DNA of 64,000 nucleotides from positions 2,046,001-2,110,000 of the forward strand of contig NZ_CP110012.1 of assembly GCF_025947365.1 (NCBI RefSeq), written 5' to 3'. The translations under genes and the position numbers were made by a program. Of the stretch, positions 53,865 to 63,327 are shown piece after piece (within the stretch, counting starts at the first letter, position 1; the number at the start of each line of letters is the position of its first letter). The notes beneath the pieces are model-generated. The model was not told the origin of the DNA, did not search any database, and worked only from the letters and a program-made list of their open reading frames with translations. Source of the stretch: Flavobacterium sp. N502540 (lineage in GTDB: Bacteria; Bacteroidota; Bacteroidia; Flavobacteriales; Flavobacteriaceae).

Positions 53865-53952
53865 AATTAAATTCCAATCCCCAAACGTCGGTATAAATTC
53901 CAAATTCCAAGGTTAATTGGAATTTGGAATTTGAAGTTTGGAATTTAAAAAT
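53865..53952. repeat. AATTCCAAATTCCAA inverted repeat
   Basis: AAATTCCAAATTCCAA (53895-53910) and TTGGAATTTGGAATTT (53917-53932) are perfect 16-bp inverts with a 6-nt spacer. It lies between HMG-CoA reductase and the GYDIA kinase, and similar TTGGAATT words are frequent in flavobacterial intergenic DNA. Confidence 0.65.
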
Positions 53953-53953
53953 T

Positions 53954-55270
53954 TTACTTTTTTCTTAGATTTTCAATAAATTCCACAACGGCGCTATGCG
54001 AAACAGCATTTTTCTTAAAGTGAGTTTTAATTAAATGACGTTCTTCTTCGGTTGCTTCAAATTGATTGATAATATTGTTCAGGTGCATTTTCATGTGTCC
54101 TTCCTGGATTCCGGTAGTAGTTAAGGAGCGTAAGGCGGCAAAGTTTTGTGCGAGACCGGCAACTGCAACGATTTCCATTAATTCTTTTGCAGAAGGTTTT
54201 TCTAGAATATCAAAACATAGTTTTACCAGCGGATGCAAAGAAGTCAATCCGCCTACAGTTCCCAGTGCTAAAGGAATTTCAAGCCAGAAGGTGAAAATTC
54301 CGTCTTCAATTTTAGCATGAGATAAACTTGAATATTGACCGTTTTTAGAAGCATAAGCGTGAACTCCGGCTTCGACTGCTCTGAAATCATTTCCGGTGGC
54401 CAGAATTACAGCGTCAATACCATTCATAATTCCTTTGTTGTGAGTTACAGCTCTGAAAGGTTCAACTTCGGCAATCTGAACGGCCTGAACAAAACGTTCG
54501 GCAAATTCCTGCGGATTCGGAATGTGTTTTTCTGTTAAATCTTCGATAGGGCATGAAACTTCGGCTCTGACAATGCAATTTGGCACATAATTAGACAAAA
54601 TACTCATGATTACTTTTAGAGTCTCACTTTCCGAAAACAAATCAGAATTATGAAATTCATCTTTTAAGGTAGTCGCAAATTGCTCCAGACACGAATTGAT
54701 AAAATTCGCTCCCATGCTGTCTTTGGTTTCAAAAGTAGCGTGAAGCTGAAAATAATTTTCCAAAAGACTTCTTTTGTCTTTTAGTTTTATGTCTAAAATT
54801 CCGCCACCGCGCTGTTGCATGTTTTTAGTAATGCTTTGCGTGTCGGTGAAGAATTTAGTTTTAATCTGATTGAAAAAAGACTGCAGTTTTTCAGCATCTC
54901 CGTTGAAGGTAAAATGTACCTGACCGATTTTTTCGGTTGCAATAACGGTTGCTTTAAAACCACCTCTTGTCGACCAGTATTTTGCTGCTTTTGATGCTGC
55001 TGCTACTACCGAACTTTCCTCAATTGCCATTGGAATTGTTTTGTATTTTCCGTTGATTAAGAAGTTAGGTGCCACTCCAAGAGGAATGTAAAGATTGGTA
55101 ATCGTATTTTCGATGAATTCGTCGTGCAATTGCTGCAGCTTTTCGTCTGAATTCCAGTAATTTCTTATAATAGAAAGGGCTTCTTCAGGGCTTGTAAAAT
55201 AGGTATTGGCAATCCAGTTTATTTTTTCTTTTTTGGATAATTTCGAAAATCCGGCAACAGCGTTGTTCAT
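53954..55270 (-). CDS. mvaA: HMG-CoA reductase, class II
   Basis: A 438-residue enzyme that reduces HMG-CoA to mevalonate. Class II (so-called degradative) features are visible: the N-terminal IPMAIEESSVVAAASKAAKYW with the catalytic Glu, FNGDAEKLQSFF, then THNKGIMNGIDAVILATGNDFRAVEAG with Lys and Asp, and LGTVGGLTSLHP. The usual catalytic His region follows near the C terminus. In Bacteroidota these class II enzymes serve mevalonate synthesis despite the name. The GYDIA kinase follows on the same strand, separated by a repeat. Confidence 0.93.
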   Translation of the reverse strand: MNNAVAGFSKLSKKEKINWIANTYFTSPEEALSIIRNYWNSDEKLQQLHDEFIENTITNLYIPLGVAPNFLINGKYKTIPMAIEESSVVAAASKAAKYWSTRGGFKATVIATEKIGQVHFTFNGDAEKLQSFFNQIKTKFFTDTQSITKNMQQRGGGILDIKLKDKRSLLENYFQLHATFETKDSMGANFINSCLEQFATTLKDEFHNSDLFSESETLKVIMSILSNYVPNCIVRAEVSCPIEDLTEKHIPNPQEFAERFVQAVQIAEVEPFRAVTHNKGIMNGIDAVILATGNDFRAVEAGVHAYASKNGQYSSLSHAKIEDGIFTFWLEIPLALGTVGGLTSLHPLVKLCFDILEKPSAKELMEIVAVAGLAQNFAALRSLTTTGIQEGHMKMHLNNIINQFEATEEERHLIKTHFKKNAVSHSAVVEFIENLRKK

Positions 55271-55451
55271 TCTCAGTATTTTAAATAATAAAGTTGCAAC
55301 AAAGATACTATTTTAAGACTTTTGTTTGCTATGTATTTGAAAATTGAAAAGTACGCAATCGTTATTTTTTTTAACATTTAACAATTAAAATGGGTATTAT
55401 GTTCATTTTTTTTACTAAAATTGGGCTCTTTTTATATTTAAAATAATTCTA

Positions 55452-57623
55452 ATGAATACGGGTAAAATTACTGTAATATTTTTATTGTTAGTTGCAACTG
55501 TTTTTGGTCAGCAAAAGATCACTGTCGAGAGTATATATGGCGGAGCATTTCAGGCAAAAGGAATGGATAAGCTCCAATCGTTAAAGAATACAGAACAATA
55601 TACAGTGCTAAATGTAAATCAGGCCACGAGAAGCATGCAAATTGATTTGTATGACTTTGCAACACTAAAAAAAGTAGCCAATTTAATTGATACAAAGAAT
55701 CATGCAGCTCTTGACGGGAGAATTGACAGTTATACTTTTGATGCTTCAGAGAAACAGATTTTAATTGCCTGTAATACCAGGAAAATTTTCCGTCATTCGT
55801 TTACAGCAGATTACTTTTTGTATGATATTGCTACAAAAACTTTAAGTAAATTGTTTGATTTCCAGATTCAGGAACCAACTTTTTCTCCGGATGGAACTAA
55901 AATCGCATATGCAAAAGAGAATAACTTATATGTATATGATCTGGCTTCCAAAAAATCAACAGCAATTACAACCGATGGAAAGAAAAATGCTGTCATCAAT
56001 GGTATCACGGACTGGGTTTATGAAGAAGAGTTCTCCTTTGTTCGTGCCTTTGACTGGAGTAAAGACAGTAAAAAAATAGCTTACATCCGTTTTGATGAAA
56101 GTGCTGTTCCGGAATTCTCGATGTCAATCTTTCAGAAAGATTTATATCCGACCATTGAAACGTTTAAATATCCTAAAGCAGGAGAAAAAAACTCAGTAGT
56201 ATCTTTACATATTTATGATGCGGTGAGTAATGCGGGTAAAAAAGTTGATTTAGGAAACTATAATGATTTTTATATCGCAAGATTACAATGGACAAATGAC
56301 AGCAATGTATTATCGGCTCAGGTTTTAAACCGTCATCAGGATAATATGGATTTGCTTTTTGTGGATGGAACTACCGCTGTGGCAAAAGTAGTTTTAAATG
56401 AAAAAGACAAAGCTTATGTTGATGTTAATGACAATTTAACTTTCTTAAAAGACAATAGCTTTATCTGGACAAGCGAAAAAGACGGATTTAATCATATTTA
56501 CTTATATGATAAAAACGGAAAACTTAAAAATCAGGTTACAAAAGGAAACTGGGAAGTAGTCTCTTACTACGGTTTCGATGAAAAAAATAAAACAATTTTC
56601 TATCAGTCTACAGAAAATGGTTCAATCAACAGAGATATTTATCGTATTGCTTTAGACGGAAAGAACAAAATTCGTTTGTCTAAAAATACAGGAACAAGTG
56701 GGGCAACTTTTAGTCCAAACTTTCAGTTCTTTATCAATACTTTCTCAAGCAGCACACAGCCTACTACTTATACCTTAAATGAGGCAAAAACTGGAAAAGA
56801 AATCCAGGTTATCGAAAACAATCAGGCGCTTTCGGATAAATTAGCCGCTTACAATTTACCAGTAAAAGAATTTTTTGTTTTAAAAACAGCTAAAGGCAAT
56901 GAGCTTAATGCGTGGATTTTAAAACCTAAAGACTTTGATCCTTCAAAAAAATATCCGGTTTTCATGTACCAGTATTCCGGTCCTGGTTCTCAGCAGGTAA
57001 ACAATGATTGGAATAGTTCAGACGACTATTGGTTTGCATCCTTAACGCAGCAAGGTTATATTGTAGTTTGTGTTGACGGTAGAGGAACTGGTTTTAAAGG
57101 GGCAGATTTCAAAAAAGTTACTCAGAAGGAATTAGGAAAATACGAAGTAGAAGATCAGATTGACGCTGCAAAAGTAATTGGAGCATATCCTTATGTGGAT
57201 GCTTCAAGAATTGGAATCTTCGGTTGGAGTTTTGGAGGATTTATGGCTTCAAACTGTATTTTTCAGGGGAATGATGTTTTCAAAATGGCTATCGCTGTTG
57301 CTCCGGTAACCAACTGGCGTTTTTATGACAGCGTTTACACCGAAAGATACATGCAGACTCCTCAGGAAAATGCAAGCGGGTACGATCAGAACTCTCCAAT
57401 AAATCACGTTGACAAACTAAAAGGGAAGTTTTTACTGATTCACGGATCGGCAGATGATAACGTACACGTACAGAATTCAATGCAAATGATGGAAGCGTTA
57501 ATTCAGGCCAATAAACAATTTGATTCTCAAATCTATCCGGACAAAAATCATGGTATTTATGGAGGAAAGACCAGAATTCAGCTTTACAACAAAATGACTA
57601 ACTTCATCAAAGAAAATTTATAA
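55452..57623 (+). CDS. S9B dipeptidyl-peptidase IV
   Basis: A 723-residue periplasmic protease that removes N-terminal Xaa-Pro or Xaa-Ala dipeptides. A signal peptide (IFLLLVATVFGQ) precedes an eight-bladed propeller that carries DWVYEEEFSFVRAFDWSKD, with the double-Glu motif (YEEE) typical of DPP-IV. The alpha/beta-hydrolase domain has GIFGWSFGGFMASN (nucleophile Ser), SADDNVHVQNS (Asp) and DKNHGIYGG (His). It precedes three peptide transporters at short distances, so its dipeptide products are probably taken up by them. Confidence 0.95.
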   Translation: MNTGKITVIFLLLVATVFGQQKITVESIYGGAFQAKGMDKLQSLKNTEQYTVLNVNQATRSMQIDLYDFATLKKVANLIDTKNHAALDGRIDSYTFDASEKQILIACNTRKIFRHSFTADYFLYDIATKTLSKLFDFQIQEPTFSPDGTKIAYAKENNLYVYDLASKKSTAITTDGKKNAVINGITDWVYEEEFSFVRAFDWSKDSKKIAYIRFDESAVPEFSMSIFQKDLYPTIETFKYPKAGEKNSVVSLHIYDAVSNAGKKVDLGNYNDFYIARLQWTNDSNVLSAQVLNRHQDNMDLLFVDGTTAVAKVVLNEKDKAYVDVNDNLTFLKDNSFIWTSEKDGFNHIYLYDKNGKLKNQVTKGNWEVVSYYGFDEKNKTIFYQSTENGSINRDIYRIALDGKNKIRLSKNTGTSGATFSPNFQFFINTFSSSTQPTTYTLNEAKTGKEIQVIENNQALSDKLAAYNLPVKEFFVLKTAKGNELNAWILKPKDFDPSKKYPVFMYQYSGPGSQQVNNDWNSSDDYWFASLTQQGYIVVCVDGRGTGFKGADFKKVTQKELGKYEVEDQIDAAKVIGAYPYVDASRIGIFGWSFGGFMASNCIFQGNDVFKMAIAVAPVTNWRFYDSVYTERYMQTPQENASGYDQNSPINHVDKLKGKFLLIHGSADDNVHVQNSMQMMEALIQANKQFDSQIYPDKNHGIYGGKTRIQLYNKMTNFIKENL

Positions 57624-57665
57624 TTATAAAACAAAACTAAAAACCTTAAATAAATAATAAAGAAT

Positions 57666-59342
57666 ATGGGAGAAACTCAGGTAAAAACAGCGCATCCAAA
57701 AGGACTTTGGGTATTATTTGGAACGGAGATGTGGGAACGGTTCAACTTTTATGGAATGCGAGCTTTATTAACTTTATTTCTGGTAAATTCATTGTTGATG
57801 AAGGAAGAAGAAGCTTCTTTGATTTACGGAGGTTTCCTTGGGCTTTGTTATTTAACGCCAATGTTGGGAGGTTTTGTTGCCGATCGTTTCTTAGGAAACA
57901 GAAATTGTATCATCTTGGGAGGGTTGCTTATGGCAATCGGACAATTGTTGTTGTTTACCAGTGGTAGTGTTTTTGAAGGTAACAGAGCGTTTGCTACGAT
58001 TATTATGTACACTGCATTAGGAGTTATCGTATTTGGTAACGGATTCTTCAAGCCAAACATTTCAAGTATGGTAGGAAGTTTGTATCCTAAACAGGAAAAG
58101 ACAAAATTGGATAGTGCTTTTACTATTTTTTATATGGGTATCAATATTGGAGCCTTTTTAGGTCAGTCTATTTGCCCTTTGTTAGGAGATGTTAAAGATG
58201 CAGGTGGGGTTAGAGATATCCATGCTTTTAGATGGGGATTCCTTGCTGCTTCTGCTGCAATGTTTATAGGAACAATTCTTTTTTACTTCCTGAAAAATAA
58301 ATATGTGGTTTCTCCTGAAGGAAAACCATTAGGAGGTTTACCTTCTAAAAATGACGCCTCTGATTTTGAAGAAGGAGAAGCTCAGAAAGCTAATTTCTCA
58401 AGTAAAGCTTTAACAATTGCCGGAATCGCTTTTGTAGCTTTAGGATTCTTCTTTCATTATGTGGTAGGTCAGAACTTGATTTATACTTTGATTTATTCTA
58501 GTGGTTTGTCATTGGCCGGATTAATTATTTCGGATACTTCTTTGACTAAAGTAGAGAGAGACAGAATTATTGTAATTTACATCGTTTCTTTCTTTATTAT
58601 TTTCTTCTGGGCAGCTTTTGAGCAGGCAGGTTCGTCATTGACTTTTATTGCAGACAACCAAACGGATAGAAATTTCTTCGGATGGCAAATGCCTCCGTCA
58701 ATGGTTCAGATTTTTAACGGACTATTCGTAGTATTATTAGCAGTGCCATTTAGTGTACTTTGGGATACTTTGAGAGCTAAAGGGAAAGAGCCAATTTCAC
58801 CGGTAAAATTAGCCGTTGGTTTAGTGGTAATTTCGGTTAGTTTCTTTATGATCGCTACTCAGGTTTCTTATATCGGAACATCAGGGTTGTTATTGGTAAA
58901 ATGGCTTATTTTATTATATTTCTTAAATACATGTGCTGAATTATGTTTGTCTCCAATTGGTTTGTCATTGGTAGGTAAACTTTCTCCAAAACGTTTTGCT
59001 TCATTATTGTACGGGGTATTCTTCTTGTCAAACGCTTCAGGTTATGCTTTAGGAGGAACTTTAGGTTCAATTTTACCGGCGACCGGAGATAAATTTGCAA
59101 AAGCAAAAGAATTAGGAATTGACCTTCAGGCTGTTTTAGATAACAAAATTACACCAACAGCGGAACAGTTGGCTTTACTAGAGCACCACCAAATTAGTGC
59201 ACATAACCACTTCTTTGCCGGATTCGAAATTCATAACTTATACGAATTCTTCATGGTATTTGTTGTTTTAACTGGTATTGCTGCAATCATATTATTTGCT
59301 TTGACTCCATTTCTGAAAAGAATGATGCATGGTGTTAGATAA
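57666..59342 (+). CDS. POT-family peptide transporter 1
   Basis: A 558-residue proton-coupled oligopeptide transporter with 12-14 helices. The family signature ExxERFxxYG is EMWERFNFYGMRALL. A second signature, GLGNGFFKPNISSMVGSLY-like (VFGNGFFKPNISSMVGSLY), and FYMGINIGAFLGQSICPLLG follow. The C-terminal EFFMVFVVLTGIAAIILFAL ends the fold. It lies 43 bp after the DPP-IV gene. A clear terminator separates it from the second copy. Confidence 0.95.
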   Translation: MGETQVKTAHPKGLWVLFGTEMWERFNFYGMRALLTLFLVNSLLMKEEEASLIYGGFLGLCYLTPMLGGFVADRFLGNRNCIILGGLLMAIGQLLLFTSGSVFEGNRAFATIIMYTALGVIVFGNGFFKPNISSMVGSLYPKQEKTKLDSAFTIFYMGINIGAFLGQSICPLLGDVKDAGGVRDIHAFRWGFLAASAAMFIGTILFYFLKNKYVVSPEGKPLGGLPSKNDASDFEEGEAQKANFSSKALTIAGIAFVALGFFFHYVVGQNLIYTLIYSSGLSLAGLIISDTSLTKVERDRIIVIYIVSFFIIFFWAAFEQAGSSLTFIADNQTDRNFFGWQMPPSMVQIFNGLFVVLLAVPFSVLWDTLRAKGKEPISPVKLAVGLVVISVSFFMIATQVSYIGTSGLLLVKWLILLYFLNTCAELCLSPIGLSLVGKLSPKRFASLLYGVFFLSNASGYALGGTLGSILPATGDKFAKAKELGIDLQAVLDNKITPTAEQLALLEHHQISAHNHFFAGFEIHNLYEFFMVFVVLTGIAAIILFALTPFLKRMMHGVR

Positions 59343-59364
59343 CATAAATCGTAATCATATATAA

Positions 59365-59400
59365 AAAATTACCTACAGGTTTAGGCTTGTAGGTAATTTT
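59365..59400 (+). terminator. Terminator between POT 1 and POT 2
   Basis: AAAATTACCTACA pairs with TGTAGGTAATTTT; T-rich DNA follows. It splits the peptidase-POT 1 transcript from POT 2 and 3. Confidence 0.85.
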
Positions 59401-59421
59401 AATTTTAAAGACTTTATAGTT

Positions 59422-61080
59422 ATGTGGAAAAAACACCCAAAAGCATTGCCATTCCTGTTTCTGTCTGAAATGTGGGAACGTTTTGGTTATTATTTAATGA
59501 TCGGAATTTTTACTTTATATCTGAAAGATGTAAAGAGCGGTTTTGCGATGACCGAGAAAGAAGCTTCTGATTTATACGGGACTTTTATAGCTTTGGTTTT
59601 TCTGACTCCGTTTATTGGCGGACTAATTGCTGATAGATATCTAGGATATAGAAAATCAGTCATTCTTGGCGGAATTTTAATGGGGGTCGGTTACTTCTTA
59701 ATTGGAGTGCATGATCTGACCATGCTTTATATCGCCATGACTTTGATAATTGTTGGAAATGGTTTTTTTAAACCCAATATTTCTACATTACTGGGGAGTT
59801 TTTATTCTAAAGAAGAGTATAAAGATAAAAAAGATGAAGGCTACAATATTTTCTATATGGGAATTAATGTTGGGGGTTTTATCTGTAATTTCTTTGGAGC
59901 TGCTTTGCAAATCCTTTTGGGGTGGCATTGGGCTTTTATGGCTGCCGGTGTCGGAATGTTTATAGGAGTTATGGTGTTTTTGTTAGGTACGAAGCATTAT
60001 GTGGGACACGACCAGAAAAAAGGAGTGCAGGAAGGCGATATGCCTTTTTATAAAATTATACTGTTTATTTTATTGCCCTCTTTTGTTTTTGGAGCAATTG
60101 GCTGGTTGATAAAAGGAGTAGCTTCAGATGCTAATGTGAATAGTTCTATATTTGGTTCAGACAGTACAGACGCTTTTATTTTTGCATGTATTCCAATAGT
60201 CCTCTTTTACGGCTCGCTTTATTTTAAAGCAAAAACAGAAGATAAGCGATCAATAGGAGCTTTATTGGCTATTTTTGGAGTGGTGATTTTATTTTGGGCA
60301 GTCTTTAAGCTTAATGGCTCGGCACTTACTACCTGGGCAGATCGATATACTGACAGAGAAGTAACAGGGACGTCGGGTAAGGTTATTGCTAAGCTAAAAT
60401 TGGCAAAAGAGGTTGAGTATAAAATGGACTCTACTGAATTATATGATGATCAGTTTCGTTTGCAAAAAGTAAATGGAGTGGTTAAGAAAGAAGTAAATTA
60501 TCCTTTGTATTTTAGAAATGTTGCTCCGGATAAATTACCGGCAGAAGGTGCTAAGGTTCATCTTTGGGCGACAAATTTAAGCCAGTCTATTAACCCGGCC
60601 TGGGTCGTTATATTAACTCCTTTGATTGTTGCCTTTTTCTCTTTTTTACGACTGCGTAAAAAAGAACCTTCAACACCTACGAAAATTGCTTTCGGTTTGC
60701 TGATTTCGGCCCTGTCTGTTTTGGTTATGATAGCTGCTGTAAAAATTGGGAATAACGGAGCAGAGAAAGTCAGTGCCTGGTGGTTAGTAGCGAATTATGG
60801 TATCATAACAATTGGTGAGTTGTTTTTGAGCCCCATGGGATTATCAGTAGTTTCCAAGTTAAGTCCCGTTAATATAACTTCCCTAATGATGGGAGGCTGG
60901 TTCCTGTCAACTTCTATAGGAAATAAACTAAGTGGAGTTTTAGCCAGTATGTGGGATAGCTACGACAATAAAGTCAACTTTTTTTGGGTAAATTTTGCGT
61001 TGTTAATGTTTGCGACAATATTGATGTTTGCTTTAGTAAAGCAGCTTAACAAAGTGATGAAAGAGAGAGGAATTAATTAA
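59422..61080 (+). CDS. POT-family peptide transporter 2, with loop insertion
   Basis: A 552-residue POT transporter. The signature is EMWERFGYYLMIGIF: the Gly after Tyr-Tyr is Leu here, unlike the other two copies. IVGNGFFKPNISTLLGSFY and FYMGINVGGFICNFFGAAL are normal. Residues about 306-389 are an extra soluble loop between helices (ADRYTDREVTGTSGKVIAK, LRKVNG-like and LPAEGAKVHLWATNLSQ), absent from copies 1 and 3. This type is seen in other Bacteroidota POTs as a periplasmic insertion. Substrate spectrum may differ. Confidence 0.93.
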   Translation: MWKKHPKALPFLFLSEMWERFGYYLMIGIFTLYLKDVKSGFAMTEKEASDLYGTFIALVFLTPFIGGLIADRYLGYRKSVILGGILMGVGYFLIGVHDLTMLYIAMTLIIVGNGFFKPNISTLLGSFYSKEEYKDKKDEGYNIFYMGINVGGFICNFFGAALQILLGWHWAFMAAGVGMFIGVMVFLLGTKHYVGHDQKKGVQEGDMPFYKIILFILLPSFVFGAIGWLIKGVASDANVNSSIFGSDSTDAFIFACIPIVLFYGSLYFKAKTEDKRSIGALLAIFGVVILFWAVFKLNGSALTTWADRYTDREVTGTSGKVIAKLKLAKEVEYKMDSTELYDDQFRLQKVNGVVKKEVNYPLYFRNVAPDKLPAEGAKVHLWATNLSQSINPAWVVILTPLIVAFFSFLRLRKKEPSTPTKIAFGLLISALSVLVMIAAVKIGNNGAEKVSAWWLVANYGIITIGELFLSPMGLSVVSKLSPVNITSLMMGGWFLSTSIGNKLSGVLASMWDSYDNKVNFFWVNFALLMFATILMFALVKQLNKVMKERGIN

Positions 61081-61094
61081 TTATTTATAAATAA

Positions 61095-62579
61095 ATGGAG
61101 CAAAAAGTCACTTTAGAAGAAATTCAAAATTTTAAAGGCAATTATCCGAAACAATTATGGTATTTGTTTTTTGTCGAAATGTGGGAGCGTTTTTGCTTTT
61201 ACGGAATGCGTGGGGTTTTGGTTATTTTTATGGTCGATCAGCTTTTCTTGAAAGAAGATCATGCCAGCGAGCAATATGGTGCTATTCAGGCTTTTGTATA
61301 TGCCTTTACTTTTATTGGAGGTATTTTTGCCGATAAAGTATTAGGATTTAAAAAATCATTGTTTTTTGGAGGAATCGTTATGATTCTTGGGAATCTTTTA
61401 ATTGCAGTTTCTCCTCATGATTTCTTTTATTACGGGATTGCTTTTTCTATTATTGGGACAGGTTTTTTTAAGCCCAATGTTTCTTCGATGGTCGGAGAAT
61501 TGTATCATGAAGATGATGGTAGAAGGGATGCAGGTTACGGAATGTTTTATGCCGGTATAAATGTTGGCGGACTTTTTGGTGGTGCTTTGTGTGTGTATTT
61601 AGGGAAGTTTTATTCTTGGCAATTGTGCTTTTTATCCGCTGCAATTGTAATGTTTTTAGGGTTGATCACCTTCTTATTTACTAAAAAATATTTAGGACCA
61701 ATTGGTGATTCTCCGTTATTGAATTTAACACCGCAAAAGAGACGAATTCGTGAGATAGCCGTATATGCTCTGTCTATTTTGAGTTTGCCTTTTATTTTTA
61801 TAATGGTTAAGAATACGAAGTATACGGATTATTTTATGTATACTATTGGTACAGTTGCTGTTTTGTATTTTGCTTATGAATTGTTTAAACTGGGAGATTC
61901 TAAATTGCAAAAGAAACTTTTTGCTGCTTTTCTGTTTGTATTTTTCTATTTCCTGTTCAATTCTATTTACGAACAAAGTGGTGGATCGTTATCGCTTTTT
62001 GCAAAAGATAATTTGAATAATAAATTGTTGTTTTTTACAATTGATCCCAACGTTGTGAACAACAGTTCGAATACTTTTTTTGTAGTAGTTTTAAGTCCGC
62101 TTATTGGTTTGTTGTGGATATGGTTAGGGAAACGGAAAATTGAACCGAATACTTTAATTAAATTCGGAATTGGGTTTTTATTCCTGGCAGCTTCTTTTTA
62201 CATCTTCTATCTGACCAAATTCTTTGCTGATGCTAATGGAATTGCTTCATTGAATGTCTTTACGTTTGCTTATCTGATAACCACTATTGGGGAGCTTTGT
62301 CTGGGGCCAATCGGAATGTCAATCATTACCAAATTATCTCCAAAAAGATTATTCGGAATGATGATGGGGTTGTGGTTCCTGGCAAGTGCTTTTGGACAGT
62401 TGGCTGCGGGTAAACTGGGAGCCGAGATTTCCAGATCAAATACCGGCGACACCTTGATTTCTAAATTGCAATCGTATACAGAAGGTTACTATCAACTGGC
62501 TATTTATTCGCTAGTTGCGGGCTTGATATTATTAGCAATTTCGCCAATTATTAGAAAATTAATGCAAGAAGTAAAATAG
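61095..62579 (+). CDS. POT-family peptide transporter 3
   Basis: A 494-residue POT transporter, starting 14 bp after copy 2. The signature is EMWERFCFYGMRGVL, followed by IIGTGFFKPNVSSMVGELY and MFYAGINVGGLFGGALCVYLG. YEQSGGSLSLFAKDNLNNK is the usual Glu-Gln-x-Gly motif of the second half. It lacks the loop insertion of copy 2. The two genes are almost certainly co-transcribed. Three POTs in a row after DPP-IV suggest a protein- or peptide-feeding module. Confidence 0.95.
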   Translation: MEQKVTLEEIQNFKGNYPKQLWYLFFVEMWERFCFYGMRGVLVIFMVDQLFLKEDHASEQYGAIQAFVYAFTFIGGIFADKVLGFKKSLFFGGIVMILGNLLIAVSPHDFFYYGIAFSIIGTGFFKPNVSSMVGELYHEDDGRRDAGYGMFYAGINVGGLFGGALCVYLGKFYSWQLCFLSAAIVMFLGLITFLFTKKYLGPIGDSPLLNLTPQKRRIREIAVYALSILSLPFIFIMVKNTKYTDYFMYTIGTVAVLYFAYELFKLGDSKLQKKLFAAFLFVFFYFLFNSIYEQSGGSLSLFAKDNLNNKLLFFTIDPNVVNNSSNTFFVVVLSPLIGLLWIWLGKRKIEPNTLIKFGIGFLFLAASFYIFYLTKFFADANGIASLNVFTFAYLITTIGELCLGPIGMSIITKLSPKRLFGMMMGLWFLASAFGQLAAGKLGAEISRSNTGDTLISKLQSYTEGYYQLAIYSLVAGLILLAISPIIRKLMQEVK

Positions 62580-62587
62580 ACGACATT

Positions 62588-62614
62588 TTGCGATTCTTTT
62601 TTTGTTTAAATTTG
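62588..62614 (+). promoter_or_regulatory. Promoter of the thioredoxin-like gene
   Basis: TTG (62588-62590), a 16-nt spacer and TAAATTTG (62607-62614). The spacer is 1 nt shorter than usual. ATG at 62633 leaves a short leader. Confidence 0.5.
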
Positions 62615-62632
62615 TGTGTAAAATAAAAGGAT

Positions 62633-63100
62633 ATGAAAAAAATATTTTTAATAACGCTTTTTTTAGCGGGAGCATTTGTAACGCAGGCACAAGAGTTAAA
62701 ATGGTATACGGATGTTAAAGAAGCGATCACTGTTAGTAATAAAGAGAAAAAACCTCTGTTAATGTTTTTTACCGGAAGTGACTGGTGTGGGTGGTGTATT
62801 CGTTTGCAGAATGAGGTTTTAAAAACGGCTGAATTCAAAAAATGGGCGACCGAGAATGTGGTGTTGGTTGAGCTTGATTATCCAAGAAGAACACCTCAGA
62901 CACCGGAGCTTAAAAATCAGAATAATGAATTACAGCAGGCATTTGGAATTCAGGGATTCCCGACTATTTATTTCACAAGCGCCGAGTCAAAAGACGGGAA
63001 AGTGAATTTTAAAGGATTGGGTCAGACAGGATATGTTGCCGGTGGTCCGACTGCCTGGTTAACAGTTGCTGAGGGAATTGTGCATCCTAAAAAATCGTAG
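62633..63100 (+). CDS. Secreted thioredoxin-like protein with WCGWC
   Basis: A 155-residue periplasmic protein of the DUF255/thioredoxin_7-like group. A signal peptide (LITLFLAGAFVTQAQ) precedes MFFTGSDWCGWCIRLQNEV with a CGWC redox pair, and the cis-Pro region GFPTIYFTS completes the site. It probably reduces or isomerises disulfides in the periplasm. It is followed by a shorter paralogue without the cysteines. A terminator lies after it, and the paralogue has its own promoter. Confidence 0.9.
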   Translation: MKKIFLITLFLAGAFVTQAQELKWYTDVKEAITVSNKEKKPLLMFFTGSDWCGWCIRLQNEVLKTAEFKKWATENVVLVELDYPRRTPQTPELKNQNNELQQAFGIQGFPTIYFTSAESKDGKVNFKGLGQTGYVAGGPTAWLTVAEGIVHPKKS

Positions 63101-63130
63101 AGCAAACATTAAATTACAATTATAGTTAGA

Positions 63131-63164
63131 AAAACTCCTTGCCTTTTGGTAAGGAGTTTTTTTT
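63131..63164 (+). terminator. Terminator after the WCGWC gene
   Basis: AAAACTCCTTGCC pairs with GGTAAGGAGTTTT (one wobble) around TTTT, followed by T8. Confidence 0.88.
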
Positions 63165-63266
63165 GTTTCGTAAGAAAAAGCAATAACTAAATTTTACACT
63201 TATTGTGTATTTTGTAATTTATTTTGGTTAAAAAAATAGATAATATATTTTTTGTATTAATAAAAA

Positions 63267-63296
63267 TTGGAAAATTAAAATATTATGTTAATTTCG
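63267..63296 (+). promoter_or_regulatory. Promoter of the cysteine-less paralogue
   Basis: TTG (63267-63269), a 19-nt spacer and TAATTTCG (63289-63296). This shows the paralogue is a separate transcription unit. Confidence 0.65.
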
Positions 63297-63327
63297 TCTT
63301 AATATTCTAACCAAAAACCAATTTAAT

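Noticed and set aside
53954..55270. A mevalonate-degrading role for HMG-CoA reductase
   Set aside because: Class II enzymes are called degradative, but biosynthetic mevalonate genes are present in this window.
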